Shown piece after piece: positions 47,110-55,649 of a DNA stretch of 64,000 nucleotides. Under the pieces are notes generated by a model. It saw only the letters and a list, made by a program, of their open reading frames with translations, did not search any database and was not told where the DNA came from. This DNA comes from Opitutales bacterium UBA5694 (GTDB taxonomy: Bacteria > Verrucomicrobiota > Verrucomicrobiia > Opitutales > Opitutaceae): NCBI GenBank assembly GCA_002420185.1, contig DIHO01000020.1, positions 79,127 to 143,126 of the forward strand, given 5' to 3'. The translations under genes were made by a program, and so were the position numbers. Every line of letters begins with the position of its first letter. The stretch's first letter is position 1.

Positions 47110-47337
47110 AGGTAGTTACAGGTTCAAAACGAATTGGATAAACCAAGTTCTACTAAAATACCCTTCGGATCAAGGTGATTGGACAGAGACGCGATAAACG
47201 CTCCGGTCGCTAAATTCCTTACACAACTGGACTTCCTACCAATTAGTTGGCTTGTAAGGGCGGACGGTATTTGGCAAACAATTCATTTGGCTTTTTGAAA
47301 CAAGTTCCCTATTCTCCGTTATGTTTTTTAGCTAATC

Positions 47338-48462
47338 ATGATCGCACCTTACATCCCACCGAAAAGAAAGACTAAAGTGGTTTTCGTGCAACTCGGTTCT
47401 CCCGAGGCTCCGACGGCTAAGGCCTTACGAAAGTACCTCCGAAATTTCCTCGGAGATCCCAGGGTCATTGATATCAACCCATGGGTCTGGAAAATCATTC
47501 TTAATGGTTTCGTTCTTCCGTTTCGGCCCGCCAAGTCCGCGAAGCTTTACGAGCGGATTTGGGATGGCAAAAGTTTTCCTCTGATCACCAATACAGAAAA
47601 CTTCACCGAAAAAGTGCGTTCTGAGCTGAAAATCATTGATCCTGAGGGCTATGTGGAGGTGAACCATGCCTTTTTGCTTTCTCCCCCTTATGTGAATGAA
47701 GTCTACGACAGTTGGGAAGAGGATTTGAAGAACAATGTGGGGGCAACCAAGCTAATGGTCATTCCGATGTTTCCTCAGTACTCGGAAAGTACCATAGCCT
47801 CCGGGGTGGATGCTTTGGCAAAAGAACTGTCTAAAAGGGTAAAGATTCCAACTTTCGAAGTGATCACCAATTTTCACCGCACCCATGCTTTCATCGATAA
47901 TTCGGTCACGCAACTGGATGCGAAGGTTGAGGAACTTAAGGAAAAGGGAATCGAGATTGATAAACTTGTTATCTCCTTTCACGGGATGCAGAAAAGGCGG
48001 GTCGTATTTAAGGGGGATGACTACTACCGTCACTGCTACGAGACCTTTCGTCTGATTGTCGACCGTCTCAAGCACCTTAAGCCGGAACAGGCCATCATGA
48101 CCTTCCAAAGTCGCTTCGGGTCCGAGGAGTGGATTACTCCCTACACCGAGGCCACAGTGGAAAAGTTAATCGAGGAAGGGAACAGGGAACTGATGGTGTA
48201 TTCGCCAAGCTTTGTGGCTGATTGCCTGGAAACCACCGATGAGCTTGGTCATGAGCTGGCCGAGGATGCAAAGGAATGGGGTGGAAACGTTTATCCGGTC
48301 GAGTGTCTCAACGTCAAAGATCAGTGGTGCAAGGATTTTGCCAAGTATGTTATGACCCAGGCAGAGGGCTCAGCGCAGGACAAGGAAGACATTGAGTACC
48401 AACTCCGTCCTGAGGATTTTGAAGCGATGCCGGAATTGGCGATGAAAAGCGCTGAGGCCTAA
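47338..48462 (+). CDS. hemH: Ferrochelatase
   Basis: 374 residues, cytoplasmic. It inserts iron into protoporphyrin IX to make haem. Visible motifs: KVVFVQLGSPEAPTAKALRK at the start, PMFPQYSESTIASGVD, the catalytic His in VISFHGMQKRR, TFQSRFGSEEWITPYTE, and the Glu in PSFVADCLETTDELGHE. A 30-residue acidic tail beyond the core is unassigned. Near it are haem- and flavin-proteins (photolyase, nitric oxide synthase), although transcription is not shared by strand. Confidence 0.95.
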   Translation: MIAPYIPPKRKTKVVFVQLGSPEAPTAKALRKYLRNFLGDPRVIDINPWVWKIILNGFVLPFRPAKSAKLYERIWDGKSFPLITNTENFTEKVRSELKIIDPEGYVEVNHAFLLSPPYVNEVYDSWEEDLKNNVGATKLMVIPMFPQYSESTIASGVDALAKELSKRVKIPTFEVITNFHRTHAFIDNSVTQLDAKVEELKEKGIEIDKLVISFHGMQKRRVVFKGDDYYRHCYETFRLIVDRLKHLKPEQAIMTFQSRFGSEEWITPYTEATVEKLIEEGNRELMVYSPSFVADCLETTDELGHELAEDAKEWGGNVYPVECLNVKDQWCKDFAKYVMTQAEGSAQDKEDIEYQLRPEDFEAMPELAMKSAEA

Positions 48463-48521
48463 ACCATCGCAAGGGACCCTTTCCTGTGCACAAAGATGTC
48501 CGCGGTCGCACCCATTCTGTT

Positions 48522-48986
48522 TTAAATAGTCACAAATGAGTTGGAGAGTAATGTGTCATTTTCAAATTTAAGGTACGGCCCGTGCTGAAAGCCCATGCTC
48601 CTCCCGCCGGTGAGCACCAAGGGATAATTGGTGGCGGTGTGGGTCCTGCTGTTTCTGCTTCCGTAAAGCAGGAAGGTGCTGTCCAAAGCCGATCTACCTC
48701 CTACCTTCATTTCTGAAAGAAGGTTTAGCGTATAAGCGAAGTATTGGGTCTTATAAAAGTCCAATTAACCTCTGTTCTCGGCTCCCAGTCCCTTGCCAGC
48801 GCCATGAGTCAGTCCGTGAGCATCCTTTGGGAAACCCAAGAGGGAGTGGAACTTGTTGGCGATGGAGATAGCACCATGCATGCTTGCGAGTTGGTAAGTA
48901 AAAATCCAAGAAACGCAGTCCAACCCACCGTTTTGCCACTTGCCAGTGCCAAATGACGTCACCATCCTCCCACTAAAATTAGTCAC
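48522..48986 (-). pseudogene. C-terminal remnant of a DUF1552 protein gene
   Basis: One minus frame reads SIANKFHSLLGFPKDAHG, LTHGAGKGLGAENRG, a stop near 48765, then DFYKTQYFAYTLNLLSEMK, DSTFLLYGSRNSRTHTATNY and GGRSMGFQHGPYLKFEND to 48522. This matches the second half of DUF1552 proteins (compare the intact gene at 22817-24115). The N-terminal half and Tat signal are missing and there is an in-frame stop. It lies tail-to-tail with the ferrochelatase gene. Confidence 0.65.
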
Positions 48987-49195
48987 TCAAAATTGATTTC
49001 CCTATCGATAATCTGGATCTCTACTGCACGCTTCTCCGCACGGTTTCACCACATTCTGAGCCATGGATTTGATGACACTGCACACCAAATGCCTGTTCGC
49101 ACCAAATGGATCAGAACCGTTCTCTGGACTATACGGTCGTTTCTCGGGCTCTTCCCCCTCTTTTCCATCAGCAGATTCTAGAAACCTTCGCTCCT

Positions 49196-50701
49196 ATGCC
49201 CTCTCGCCCTCGCCGCAGATCTCTCCTTGTTTTTCCTCATCAGCTCTTCGCAGAGCATCCCGGACTCGTGGAGGGACCGACCCAGATCTACCTGATCGAG
49301 GACAGTCTTTTCTTCGGCGACACCGAGCATCCAGCCCGCTTTCACAAGCAAAAGCTCTGGCTGCATCGGTCCTCCATGAAGCACTTTGAGACCAAGCTAA
49401 GGAGGGCCGGGCACACGGTTACATATATCGAGCATGTTCCCGGAACCCCTACCCTTAAGCTCCTCTTCGAAGAGATAATACAGCATACCAATGAAGATCT
49501 CCTCGTGGCCGAGGTTCACGACTTTCTTCTCCAAAAGAGATTGGATCGCTTTTGCTCCCTGTATTCCAAAAACATCGAATCTCTCAAAACGCCCATGTTT
49601 ATCAATGACGGGGCGACCAACCAGGGATTCAAGGACGGCAAGAAACGCTGGTTTATGGCGGACTTTTACAAGTTTCAAAGACGTAGACTAGGTATCTTGA
49701 TGGACGGGAATAAGCCCACCGGGGGCGAGTGGAGCTACGACGAACAGAATAGGAAGAAAGTCCCCAAGCTCATGCTCAGTGAGGTCCCCAATATACCTTT
49801 CCCAGAGCGGGACGTTCTCGACCTGGAGGCACGCAACCACATCCTCTCCAACTATCCTGACAACCCAGGTAGCCTCGACTCTCTCTATTACCCAACCTGT
49901 CACGAGGGCAGCGAAGAATGGCTCCAGCAATTCCTCACCTCACGTTTCACCCTATTCGGGGATTATGAGGATGCCATTTTGGAGGGGAAGAACTGGCTCT
50001 GGCACAGCGTACTGACCCCCATGTTGAATATCGGGCTCCTAACTCCAGAACAGATCATTAGCTCCGCCCTCGCCCATTCAAAGAGCCACGAAATCCCACT
50101 CAATTCTCTGGAAGGATTTATACGGCAGATTATTGGCTGGAGGGAATTTATGAGGGCCACCTATGTCGATCTCGGCGTATCAATGCGGACATCCAATCGC
50201 TGGAAACACTCCCGGAAGATCCCGATCTCTTTTTATGAAGGCACTACCGGAATTGTGCCCATCGATGACGTCATTGCACGGGTCAAAAAAACCGGCTACT
50301 GCCACCATATTGAACGGCTAATGACCCTCGGGGGATTCATGTTCCTTTGCGAATTTGATCCAGATGAAATCTACCGATGGTTCATGGAGATGTTTGTCGA
50401 TAGCTATGACTGGGTCATGGTTCCCAATGTCTACGGCATGAGCCAGCATGCCGACGGCGGAGGAGTTGCGACAAAACCCTATTTTTCCGGTTCCGCTTAC
50501 ATACGCAAGATGAGCAACTACCCTCCCGGCGACTGGACTTCGGTATGGGACGGGCTCTACTGGCGCTGGATTCTCATCCACGCCGACTCTCTCGCGAAAA
50601 ACCCACGGTGGGCGATGATGTGCGCCACCGCGAGGCGCATGGCCCCGGGAAAAAAGGCCTCCCATCTGGAAGCGGCCAACGGCTTCCTCGCTCAGCTATA
50701 A
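49196..50701 (+). CDS. Cryptochrome/photolyase-related protein (FeS-BCP, PhrB-like)
   Basis: 501 residues from the ATG at 49196. The N-terminal DPRP-type domain (LLVFPHQLFAEHPGL) is followed by the FAD-binding C-terminal domain: QIIGWREFMRATY, GGFMFLCEFDPDEIYRWF, VMVPNVYGMSQHADGG, and NPRWAMMCATARRM. The pattern is that of prokaryotic (6-4)-type photolyases with an iron-sulfur cluster; Cys residues in YYPTCHEGSEEW, TGYCHHIERL, FLCEFD and MMCATA may be the ligands. It repairs UV damage with blue light. The neighbouring FAD oxidoreductase converges on it (35 bp). Confidence 0.9.
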   Translation: MPSRPRRRSLLVFPHQLFAEHPGLVEGPTQIYLIEDSLFFGDTEHPARFHKQKLWLHRSSMKHFETKLRRAGHTVTYIEHVPGTPTLKLLFEEIIQHTNEDLLVAEVHDFLLQKRLDRFCSLYSKNIESLKTPMFINDGATNQGFKDGKKRWFMADFYKFQRRRLGILMDGNKPTGGEWSYDEQNRKKVPKLMLSEVPNIPFPERDVLDLEARNHILSNYPDNPGSLDSLYYPTCHEGSEEWLQQFLTSRFTLFGDYEDAILEGKNWLWHSVLTPMLNIGLLTPEQIISSALAHSKSHEIPLNSLEGFIRQIIGWREFMRATYVDLGVSMRTSNRWKHSRKIPISFYEGTTGIVPIDDVIARVKKTGYCHHIERLMTLGGFMFLCEFDPDEIYRWFMEMFVDSYDWVMVPNVYGMSQHADGGGVATKPYFSGSAYIRKMSNYPPGDWTSVWDGLYWRWILIHADSLAKNPRWAMMCATARRMAPGKKASHLEAANGFLAQL

Positions 50702-50736
50702 GGAGCCTTTAATGCGTCCTCACGCACCCAGCACCG

Positions 50737-51795
50737 TTACGCATCGGGAGGTGACTCGATCTTTGCCCTTACACGGCGAGCTGATTCTAGACCAGAACTA
50801 ATCGCCAATGGCACTCGGCCGCTTCCACAGAGTCCATCTCCAGCAAAGAAGAGACTCTCTTTTTCACCAGTCCGTAAGGACTCGAGATCCACGGCACTCC
50901 TCGGGCTTGCCAGCATCCAGCGCTGGCTGTCCCACCAATCCGGCATCTGCTCTACCTCCGGTAGCAAGGCTCTGACGTTCTCAAGAATTTCGGGAAGAAT
51001 GTCCTCCGGAGGATACTCTACCCTCCGGCTGGTCCACGACGGTGACATCTGGACTACCAGCACGCTTGAACCTAACGGAACGTGCCCGGGCTTATCCTCC
51101 TCGAAGCTCAACCAGGAAACGGCATGACCTCCGTCTGAATTCACCAGAGCATGAAATCCCCTCGAGGGACTCAAAGAATCGTCATACCCAAGGATAAACG
51201 AAAACTGGGCGTGGTAACGAGAGACCCGGAGTGCATCCAGAAGAGTAGTCTGAAGAGGCTCAGTAATTTCGCTGGCTCGCAATATTTGCATAGCCTGTGG
51301 TGCAGGTGCAGTGGTGATGACCACGTCAAAAAGACCTTGGCTGGATCCGCCTGAATCCCGGAGTAACCAATGTTCCTCTTCCCGCTCAAGACCAGCGATG
51401 AGCACCTCCCTGCGAACTTCCACCCCGGACGCGGCCTGGAGAAGCTTGCCAAGAGTGTTGATTCCCCTGCGGTACGAATACTTCGGCTCCTTATTCTGAA
51501 CCGGATCACCCGGCAGAATCGCACCAGAACGATCAAAGGTCCAAACCTCTCCATTGACCTCCACGAGCTCGTCGGTCGGAAGAACCTCGTGAATGAGATG
51601 TGCGATTTCGGGATCCGTGGTGCGAAAAAAATTAGCCCCATGGTCGACGCATACTGCCCCATGGCGCCGAGTCCCTGCCCTCCCAGAGAGGCCGCTGCTC
51701 TTTTCCAGCACCACTACCCGGTGTCCGGAGCGAGTGAGTTCATAGGCGGCAGTTAGGCCAGAAACACCCGCGCCAATGATCGCAATGTCAATCAT
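50737..51795 (-). CDS. FAD-dependent amine-oxidase-like oxidoreductase (renalase-like)
   Basis: 352 residues. A Rossmann FAD motif opens the protein (IAIIGAGVSGLTAAYELTRS), followed by VVVLEKSSGLSGRAGTR and DHGANFFRTTDPEI. The C-terminus has the second FAD contact, SLFFAGDGLCGSGRVPLA and ISSGLESARRV. The size and the DHGANFF motif fit renalase-like oxidoreductases. Genes of this family are often close to photolyase/cryptochrome genes. Substrate unknown. Confidence 0.85.
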   Translation of the reverse strand: MIDIAIIGAGVSGLTAAYELTRSGHRVVVLEKSSGLSGRAGTRRHGAVCVDHGANFFRTTDPEIAHLIHEVLPTDELVEVNGEVWTFDRSGAILPGDPVQNKEPKYSYRRGINTLGKLLQAASGVEVRREVLIAGLEREEEHWLLRDSGGSSQGLFDVVITTAPAPQAMQILRASEITEPLQTTLLDALRVSRYHAQFSFILGYDDSLSPSRGFHALVNSDGGHAVSWLSFEEDKPGHVPLGSSVLVVQMSPSWTSRRVEYPPEDILPEILENVRALLPEVEQMPDWWDSQRWMLASPRSAVDLESLRTGEKESLFFAGDGLCGSGRVPLAISSGLESARRVRAKIESPPDA

Positions 51796-51885
51796 CGCAT
51801 TGGTAAACTCCAGTCAGAAGATATTTCATCAAATTTTAATTTATTATCAATAATTACCTCATCACTAGTGGCATCTATAACTTTG

Positions 51886-53007
51886 CTAAAAACTATCCCA
51901 AGCGGGAGCTTGCAAAAGATAATCCGGTACAAATTTACGGTCTTTCCAATTATGATGAAATACTTCCGTGGCAGAACTAGACATTGGAGGAACTAACCAG
52001 CTCCAATTTCCAGAAACCAAACGGCCCTGCTGTTGCTCCATCGACACAAAACGCATAAACTCTGAAGAAGCACGGTGATGGTCCACGATACGAACACCAT
52101 CGACAGAAAATGAATGAAGGACCGCTTCGTTGAGTTCCACGAGCGCACGATCCTTCCATAAACGATCTTTCTTAGGGCTTAAGAGACCCATTCGCTCAGC
52201 CAATTCAGGTAGTATATTGTAGCGGCCCGTATCTCCTAAATCGCGAGAACCAATCTCGGTCCCCATATACCAACCGTTAAATGGCGCAGCAGGAAAGTCC
52301 ATGCCTCCTATGCGTAATTTCATATCTGATAAAATAGGAACACTATACCACCGAAGCCCCAACAGAGAGAACCACTCCAATCTTGGGTGCCTTAGTGGAA
52401 CTTCTAGGCAATCGGCTACTGGAGAGTCAAACAAGCATGGCTGTTCACCACGCTTTTGAATAATCCACGGTAGTAGATCAAAATTCGTGCGAGCTGGTTG
52501 CCATCCGAGTTCTAGAGCTTTTGTAGTAAAAATCTCATTTTTAGGATCTCCTAAATAGCTGCCATCTGCTTGCTTTCCGTATCCTGCATATCCAAATAGC
52601 TGATGGTTCCATATTCTTAGGCGTGGACCTTTTGTATCTGCTGGAGCGTATACAGTTAATAGAGGCTGGATTTTACCTTCGTTCGTCGCAAGACGAATAT
52701 GCTCGATCAAATCCGCAGCCACAAGTTCCGGTTTATCCAAATCTCTACGATCGCGCACTTTAAGCGAAGACCAAAAGAGCCGACCAATACAGCGAGCATT
52801 ATTACGCCAAGCAACCCGAGCACCGTGCTCTAGTTCTTCAAGGCTAAGCGGACACATTCCAAATTTTTGAAATGATGCTTCTATCTCTTTCCGTCTTTCA
52901 TCCCAATCTGTCGTTGATTTTTGTGCAAGTTCTTCGGCACAAAGATCGGCAAACTCCATCGCTTCGGTTAACGAATTCGTTTTATCCTGATTGGTATTTT
53001 GCAACAT
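51886..53007 (-). CDS. nos: Bacterial nitric oxide synthase oxygenase
   Basis: 373 residues, consisting only of the NOS oxygenase domain. The haem-thiolate Cys is 73 in AWRNNARCIGRLFW. Other family segments: LRIWNHQLFGYAGY, FDLLPWIIQKRGEQP, FPAAPFNGWYMGTEIGSRDL (substrate-binding Glu), GRYNILPELAERMGL and a C-terminal FHHNWKDRKFVPDYLLQAP. It converts L-arginine to citrulline and NO with electrons from a separate reductase, none of which is encoded here. The first 40 residues are not conserved in the family. A tiny membrane ORF ends 2 bp before its ATG. AT-rich flanks of a few dozen bases surround the gene. Confidence 0.95.
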   Translation of the reverse strand: MLQNTNQDKTNSLTEAMEFADLCAEELAQKSTTDWDERRKEIEASFQKFGMCPLSLEELEHGARVAWRNNARCIGRLFWSSLKVRDRRDLDKPELVAADLIEHIRLATNEGKIQPLLTVYAPADTKGPRLRIWNHQLFGYAGYGKQADGSYLGDPKNEIFTTKALELGWQPARTNFDLLPWIIQKRGEQPCLFDSPVADCLEVPLRHPRLEWFSLLGLRWYSVPILSDMKLRIGGMDFPAAPFNGWYMGTEIGSRDLGDTGRYNILPELAERMGLLSPKKDRLWKDRALVELNEAVLHSFSVDGVRIVDHHRASSEFMRFVSMEQQQGRLVSGNWSWLVPPMSSSATEVFHHNWKDRKFVPDYLLQAPAWDSF

Positions 53008-53009
53008 AG

Positions 53010-53153
53010 CTAAACTGTACTGTAGGTCTCAAACAATAATATGTGAATGGTCCGACAAATCGCAGCAAACAGTAACAACGCAGGAACCCACCGTAATAAC
53101 CAAGCCCTGAGAGAATTGTCGCCCTTACGGTTCATCTTCATGTCTGGCCTCAT
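53010..53153 (-). CDS. Tiny single-helix membrane ORF directly upstream of nos
   Basis: 47 codons from an ATG at 53153 to a TAG at 53010-53012, ending 2 bp before the nos ATG on the same strand. It has a basic N-terminus (MKMNRKGDNSLRAW) and one hydrophobic helix (LLRWVPALLLFAAICRTIHI). Several ATG codons (53153, 53141, 53135) could start it. The tight spacing suggests translational coupling. It is unknown and might be chance, since no homologue can be checked. Confidence 0.35.
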   Translation of the reverse strand: MRPDMKMNRKGDNSLRAWLLRWVPALLLFAAICRTIHILLFETYSTV

Positions 53154-53345
53154 TGTAGAAATAAACACGTACAAACTTTAGGCAAGGCCTGCACGGTAAA
53201 ACTTTTCGATTATCCGCCCTCAAAAAAAGATTTAGCAAAGAAAAAAACAGGTCGGTGAAAGATTTTAGTTGAGTTCAAATTTACTCACGAACCCTACGAA
53301 TCAAATCGGAACAATCGAATTTCCTATCAACAATCCAACGTTAGC

Positions 53346-53522
53346 ATGACCTGCACACTCGCTCTCATTTCACTCTTCGTGATCACTACCATCTTCGCTT
53401 CGAACGCCCAGGTTCTTTCCGTCGACCTCAATTCTGCTAGTAAGGTGAGCTTAAATCTCAATTCGGAAACAGGTAAAAGCTATGAGATTCAAAGCCGCTC
53501 AGACTTTTCCTCCGGTGCCTGA
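53346..53522 (+). CDS. Small secreted peptide or truncated exported protein
   Basis: 58 codons: ATG at 53346, a good signal peptide (LALISLFVITTIFASNAQ), then a short hydrophilic part ending QSRSDFSSGA and TGA. The last part resembles the beginning of a beta-rich secreted protein that lost its remainder. Downstream to 53679 nothing else is recognised. Between 53154 and 53345 there is no gene. Confidence 0.35.
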   Translation: MTCTLALISLFVITTIFASNAQVLSVDLNSASKVSLNLNSETGKSYEIQSRSDFSSGA

Positions 53523-53679
53523 GACGAGCAATCTCATTTCAAGAAGAATATCGCGGCATTCCATCCTTCGCAAACACTAACGAGGGCTTACGGAAGCCGC
53601 TCCTGCAATGAATTGCAATCACCGCTAGTCGCCTCGTTTCCAATGTTTTGCATTCGATCGTTACAAAAACCTTCAGCAC

Positions 53680-54912
53680 TCACCAATTGGTAATGGAGCC
53701 ATCCCCTCTCTCGAAAACAGGGTGGTCGTAGTCCGATCCCTTCGTGATCACATTTACCAATTCGATCTTCTCAGCTTTGAACTCTATCCCTAAGCCTGGC
53801 TTTTCATTTGGATACAGCTTCCCATTCTTAAAGGACAGATAGTCGTCATTGAGATAGGAGATTTCCGGAGGACCGTCTTTGGTTAACTCGGTCATGACAA
53901 AGCCCGAAGACGATGCCAGCACATGCACCAAGGCCGCTGTAGAAATTGGTCCCGTAAAGTGTGGAATCATTCCGACATAATGCGTTTCGCAAAGCGCCGC
54001 GATCTTCTTCATCTCCGTAATGCCCCCCACGTTTGGCAGCGTCACTCGGGAGTGGTCGATCAGGTTCTCCTCAATCAGTTCGTTAATGTCCCATCGATCG
54101 CCAAAATGCTCGCCTACCGCGATGGGGACATTGATCCGATCTCTAAGCGCTCGGTAGACTCCTGGGTTTTCGGAACGAATCAAATCCTCTACAAACAGCG
54201 GTTTCAACGGCTCGATCATACGAGCCATAGTGACCGCCTCTGCCGTGTCGAAACGGGTATGAAAATCCGTACACCATTGACCCTTCTCACCGACACCTTC
54301 TCTCACTTGCTCGTAGAAACGGTAGTTCTGGTCGAGAAACTTGTGCGAATCGAATACTTTTCCATCGGAAACGGTACCTACCCGATAGGCATAAAATCCG
54401 GCGTCTATACAGGCCCGCGCGGTTTCCTTGACCGAGCCTTGATCTGGAAATCCGGTCGAGTAACAGGGTAGGTAGTTTCGAGTAAGACCGCCCAGCAACT
54501 CGTATATAGGAGTTTTAAAGTACTTCCCCTTGATATCCCACAAAGCCATGTCTAGCCCTCCCATCGCATGAAGCCGTTCTCTGCCGGACGGATAAAAGTA
54601 CTGCCGATACACCTTCTGCCATAAATGCTCTATCCGAAAAGGGTCCTCCCCGATTAGCATCTCGGCACAATTCTGGATCATCTCCTTCGAGCCGCCTTCC
54701 CCAATCCCTGTTATTCCCGCATTTGTCTCGACGACCACGATGTCTCTTGCCTGAGCAAACGTCGGCTTCAGGTATTCGGGATCCCGATAGTGGCTTATCT
54801 TGGTGATCTTAATATCAGAGTGAATACTTCCAAATATCGTTTCCTGGCCTAAGATGAGAGCCCCTGCTCCAAGCAAGCTGCTTGTGATGAAATTTCTGCG
54901 TGGATTGATCAT
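53680..54912 (-). CDS. Tat-exported enolase-superfamily protein (mandelate racemase/GalD-like)
   Basis: 410 residues from the ATG at 54912, which starts a Tat signal (INPRRNFITSSLLGAGAL). Enolase-superfamily features: TFAQARDIVVVETNAGITG, GGLDMALWDIKGKYFKTP, metal ligands in WCTDFHTRF, FVEDLIRSENP and VGEHFGDRWDINELI, and MIPHFTGPISTAALV near the end. This resembles D-galactonate/mannonate dehydratases acting on sugar acids. Export of an enolase-superfamily enzyme is uncommon. It lies near a cytoplasmic relative (57398-58570) and a sugar-acid importer. The exact substrate is unknown. Confidence 0.85.
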   Translation of the reverse strand: MINPRRNFITSSLLGAGALILGQETIFGSIHSDIKITKISHYRDPEYLKPTFAQARDIVVVETNAGITGIGEGGSKEMIQNCAEMLIGEDPFRIEHLWQKVYRQYFYPSGRERLHAMGGLDMALWDIKGKYFKTPIYELLGGLTRNYLPCYSTGFPDQGSVKETARACIDAGFYAYRVGTVSDGKVFDSHKFLDQNYRFYEQVREGVGEKGQWCTDFHTRFDTAEAVTMARMIEPLKPLFVEDLIRSENPGVYRALRDRINVPIAVGEHFGDRWDINELIEENLIDHSRVTLPNVGGITEMKKIAALCETHYVGMIPHFTGPISTAALVHVLASSSGFVMTELTKDGPPEISYLNDDYLSFKNGKLYPNEKPGLGIEFKAEKIELVNVITKGSDYDHPVFERGDGSITNW

Positions 54913-55162
54913 TGATAAACTGGCTTTGGTCTTCACTTTTTGTAACATTCGGAAAGTGGCATCGATCGATTCCCATTACTGTGTAAATCGCGTTTCATGT
55001 CACTGTCTTAAAATCATAGGTACCGGGCAATCTCTAACAGCCTAAACATAGAGATAGAGTGTGGTGCTCGGAGATCAACCAATAACAAATTATTTAATGA
55101 CGCGGAATCCGGGACTTTAAAAGCCTGAATCCCGGCTTATTCTACAATTACACTTACGCACA

Positions 55163-55545
55163 TCATTCGAAATAAGACCCCACATATTTCCGCATACGCT
55201 CGTAATCCTCCTGCAACTTATCGGTGGCTGCCCCATACTTTTTTAAATCCTTCGTAGAAGTCTTACCATAGTTCGAGAAGTATTCGGTAATGGCCGGTCT
55301 CTCTTCTCTCGATTCAATCTAGTCGGCTAGACTTTGTTGGAGCTCTCGATAATTCCTTGGTACATCTCGTTTCCGAATGTGTCGACCATTTGAAACGAAT
55401 CGTTCTCAATATCATATAGCTCCTCATTAGCCATAAACGTTAGATTCCGCGCCTGAACGGTAGTGAGTAGACGCTTTTCTCTCATGACCTCCACCAAATT
55501 GTACATTGGATGAACCGCTCTTCCGTGGGCCGTAGTCGCTAATTA
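55163..55545 (-). pseudogene. C-terminal sulfatase remnant with frameshift
   Basis: The minus strand reads TTAHGRAVHPMYNLVEVMRE, KRLLTTVQARNLTFMANEE then LYDIENDSFQMVDTFGNEMY, a sulfatase C-terminal subdomain (ELYDxxxDxxE motif), and stops. A frame change gives IESREERPAITEYFSNYG and ends DYERMRKYVGSYFE at 55163. The catalytic N-terminal 400 residues are missing. It lies between the exported enolase-type protein and the importer. The region 54913-55162 holds only a weak stem near 55108-55134. Confidence 0.65.
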
Positions 55546-55649
55546 CTCTGCTGTCCAAATGAATACTATCCTTACAAGGATCGTGGTGCATTCGATGCTG
55601 AAAAGGCTATTTTGATAGTTAAAGTGATGGATCTAAGGGTGTTAGGCCG

